A stretch of 9,732 nucleotides of DNA from DASPOF01 sp035626155 (lineage in GTDB: Bacteria; Desulfobacterota; Binatia; Binatales; Binataceae). The translations under genes and the position numbers were made by a program. This document shows, one piece after another, positions 7,904-9,732 of the stretch (positions are counted from its first letter, which is position 1; the number at the start of each line of letters is the position of its first letter). The stretch covers positions 1 to 9,732 of the forward strand of contig DASPOF010000019.1 of NCBI GenBank assembly GCA_035626155.1, read 5' to 3'. The notes below the pieces were generated by a model, which had not been told where the DNA came from, did not search any database, and saw only the letters and a program-made list of their open reading frames with translations.

Positions 7904-8209
7904 ATGATGGCGCGGCGGACCACATCCCAGGCGCGGCCCCGGCGCTCATCCCCTGTCCGCGCGGCGTTTCTGAGCCGCGCAGTCTTGTGCGACCTCGGTG
8001 GAATCAGCGAGCGGCAGTTGGCGGTGTGGGAGTTCGAGGAGTTGCTCGCTCCCGCGCGCGTGATCGACGTCGGCGGACGGCGCGAGCCGCTCTACAATCG
8101 CGAGACGCTCCGGCGCATCCGCGTGATCCGCACGCTCGCCGAGGAACTCGACGTGAACCTCCCCGGCATCGGGATCATCCTCCATCTGCTCGACCAACTG
8201 GGGCGCTGA
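7904..8209 (+). CDS. MerR-family / CbpM-HspR-like regulator
   Basis: The product is 101 residues. After a basic, probably disordered N-terminus (about 1-23) it has a MerR-type winged-helix pattern: ISERQLAVWEFEELLAPARV corresponds to the 'recognise, then YE..GLL.P' region, and then a short wing, GGRREPLYNRETLRRIRVIRTL. The C-terminal LDVNLPGIGIILHLLDQL resembles the closing helix of chaperone modulators (CbpM) and HspR-like proteins. It either represses chaperone genes or modulates the neighbouring DnaJ-like protein; sequence alone does not decide. ATG 7904 lies 1 bp after the dnaJ-like stop, with a second ATG at 7907, so the two genes are surely cotranscribed. I saw no HspR operator upstream of the pair. 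Confidence 0.8.
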   Translation: MMARRTTSQARPRRSSPVRAAFLSRAVLCDLGGISERQLAVWEFEELLAPARVIDVGGRREPLYNRETLRRIRVIRTLAEELDVNLPGIGIILHLLDQLGR

Positions 8210-8261
8210 GCGCGGCCCAATTCCGCATGGCGGCCGGCGTCATTCACGATGGCGCAGGAGC

Positions 8262-8267
8262 TATACT
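8262..8267 (+). promoter_or_regulatory. Possible -10 box for tilS
   Basis: TATACT matches the sigma-70 -10 consensus at five of six bases, in an AT-richer island of an otherwise GC-rich 123-bp gap. No clear -35 element lies 16-18 bases upstream. If it is used, the leader to tilS would be about 60 bases. tilS may equally be read through from the dnaJ-like gene. Confidence 0.3.
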
Positions 8268-8332
8268 ATTGGGGCCATTCGCATCGATTCGGCTCCGCTG
8301 CGGGGCCGGGCCGTCGCGGATGATTGTGACTG

Positions 8333-9732
8333 ATGATGCCTCGTGACGAGCGAAATATCGTACCCTCTGCGGTCGCGGGCGCGCTCGCGCGCATCGGGGT
8401 CGCACGGGACGAGCTGATCCTGGTTGCGCTTTCGGGCGGGCCGGACTCGGTCGCGCTCCTGCACGCTTTGCTCGATGCGCGCGAGCGATTCGGCTATCGC
8501 ATCGCGGCGGCGCATCTCAATCATGCGCTGCGCGGCGCGGAATCCGATCGCGACGAGGCGTTCGTCCGCGCGCTTTGCGCCAGAGTGGGGATCGAGCTTA
8601 CCGTCGAGCGCGCGGCCGGACTCGACGCTCACACTGCGAATCTTGAAGAACGCGCGCGAGAGGCGCGCCACGAGTTCCTCGGCCGCATCGCCGATCGAAT
8701 CGGCGCAGCGCACATCGCGCTCGCCCATCATGCGGGCGACCAGGCCGAGACGGTCATCATGCGGATGCTCCGCGGTGCGGGTGTCGCGGGAATCGGCGCG
8801 ATGGCCGAGTCAGGGCCGGGACGGCTGATTCGCCCGATGCTCACCGTCGGGCGCTCCGCGATCCTCAGTTATCTCGAAGCGATCGGCGCCGGCTTCGTCG
8901 AGGACACGAGCAACGCGTCGATGGCGCCGCTTCGAAATCGAATCCGCCACGAGTTGCTCCCGATGCTGGAGCGCGAGTACGCCCCCGGCGCGGGGCGGCG
9001 GCTTGCGGCGCTCGCCGCCGAGATGCGCGCGGTCGATGAGTTCGTCGAGCGGGAGGCCGAGCGCGAGCTTGCCGCGATGCGGCACGCCGGCGGCGGATTC
9101 GTGCTTGACCGGTTTGCGGCGCTCGACCCCGCATTGCGCGGGCCGGTGGTGCGCGCACTGCTTCGCAATTCGACGGGCGATCTCCGCCGAATCGGCCGCG
9201 CGCACGTGGATGCGGTGGTGCGGCTCGTCCTCGACGGACCACCCAATGGCGAAGTCGTCCTGCCCGGTGGATGGCGCGCGCGGCGAGAATACGGCCGTCT
9301 CCGTATCGAACGCATCGCGCGCACGGCTCAGCCAAAATTCGAAGTCCCGCTCGCTCTCGATGGTACGACCGAGGTTCGCGGCTGCGGCTTCGCTTTCGAT
9401 GCGCGCCTTATCTCCGCGCCCGATGCGCCGATGCCGCCGGATGACCGCCGCGCCCTGTTCGACGCGGGCGCGATTGGCGGCATGAGCCTGGTCGTGCGCA
9501 ACTTCATCGCGGGCGACCGCATCGAACCGCTCGGCCTCGGCGCATCCCGCAAGGTGAAGGAGCTGTTCATCGATCGGAAAGTGCCGCGCCGACGGCGCGC
9601 ATCCTGGCCGGTCGTGACGCTGAGGGACGAGGTCGTATGGATTCCGGGGCTGGCGCGTGCGGCGCGAGCGCTGGTGACTCCCGCGACCGAGACTGTGGTC
9701 AGCATCGAGGCGCGCGGCGCGTGGGAATTGTG
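8333..9732 (+). CDS. tilS: tRNA(Ile)-lysidine synthetase, open at the right edge
   Basis: TilS uses ATP and lysine to convert cytidine-34 of tRNA-Ile(CAU) to lysidine, so that it reads AUA; it is an essential cytoplasmic enzyme. The frame stays open to the last base, giving 466 codons plus two bases (TG). Numbering from ATG 8333, the N-terminal PP-loop ATPase motif LSGGPDSVALL has SGGPDS at 34-39. AHLNHALRGAESDRDE (about 60-75), ALAHHAGDQAETVIMRMLRG and RNRIRHELLPML (about 202-213) are TilS hallmarks. The C-terminal TilS domain shows DRIEPLGLG, KVKELFIDRKVPR and WPVVTLRDEVVWIPG near the end. The length and content suggest that the stop is at or just past the edge. ATG 8333 and ATG 8336 are adjacent; an in-frame stop at 8327-8329 rules out longer starts, and no strong ribosome binding site is seen. 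The preceding dnaJ-merR pair is a familiar deltaproteobacterial neighbourhood. Confidence 0.96.
   Translation, partial: MMPRDERNIVPSAVAGALARIGVARDELILVALSGGPDSVALLHALLDARERFGYRIAAAHLNHALRGAESDRDEAFVRALCARVGIELTVERAAGLDAHTANLEERAREARHEFLGRIADRIGAAHIALAHHAGDQAETVIMRMLRGAGVAGIGAMAESGPGRLIRPMLTVGRSAILSYLEAIGAGFVEDTSNASMAPLRNRIRHELLPMLEREYAPGAGRRLAALAAEMRAVDEFVEREAERELAAMRHAGGGFVLDRFAALDPALRGPVVRALLRNSTGDLRRIGRAHVDAVVRLVLDGPPNGEVVLPGGWRARREYGRLRIERIARTAQPKFEVPLALDGTTEVRGCGFAFDARLISAPDAPMPPDDRRALFDAGAIGGMSLVVRNFIAGDRIEPLGLGASRKVKELFIDRKVPRRRRASWPVVTLRDEVVWIPGLARAARALVTPATETVVSIEARGAWEL

Noticed and set aside
8424..9335. Open frames on both strands between 8424 and 9485 (131-160 codons)
   Set aside because: They are shadows of tilS, whose own frame has no stop before the window edge and carries the PP-loop and C-terminal TilS motifs.

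Overview
The window is a GC-rich stretch from a Gram-negative bacterium, with all convincing genes on the + strand. It carries the 3' part of a lipid A gene (lpxA), a complete-looking block of System I cytochrome c maturation (ccm) genes, a DnaJ-type co-chaperone with a MerR/CbpM-like partner, and the tRNA-lysidine synthetase gene tilS, which reaches the right edge. LpxA implies an outer membrane with lipid A. The cysteine-type CcmE, the CQCGC-type CcmH, the CcmI-like zinc-ribbon protein and the order dnaJ-merR-tilS all resemble deltaproteobacterial or related lineages (Desulfobacterota, Binatota and similar). That placement is inference from protein style only.

Layout. 2-673: lpxA, 5' end outside the window. 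674-885: a gene-free stretch holding three successive hairpin-forming sequences, the last with a perfect 14-bp inverted repeat, followed by the ccmE ribosome binding site. 886-6649: ccmE, ccmF, ccmH, a CcmI-like zinc-ribbon gene, ccmA, ccmB, ccmC and ccmD. These are tightly packed with overlaps or gaps of at most 11 bp and are almost certainly one operon. 6650-6816: non-coding, with two small hairpins. 6817-8209: dnaJ-like gene and a MerR/CbpM-like gene. 8210-8332: short gap with a possible -10 box. 8333 to the end: tilS, open to the last base.

How the genes work together. CcmA, CcmB, CcmC and CcmD load heme onto the membrane-anchored chaperone CcmE in the periplasm. CcmF takes heme from CcmE and, with the CcmH and CcmI-like proteins, attaches it to CxxCH motifs of apocytochromes. 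The gene order E-F-H-I-A-B-C-D is a circular permutation of the E. coli order A-B-C-D-E-F-G-H. No CcmG/DsbE thioredoxin gene lies in the block.

The most interesting signal is that three ccm components are variants. CcmE has cysteine (CPSKY) where E. coli has its heme-binding histidine. CcmH has five cysteines (CQCGC...C...C) in place of a plain LRCxxC motif. The CcmI-like protein keeps a membrane anchor and a CcmI-type helical segment but has a four-cysteine zinc ribbon instead of TPR repeats. I see no evidence for a wholly unknown defence or mobile system in this window.
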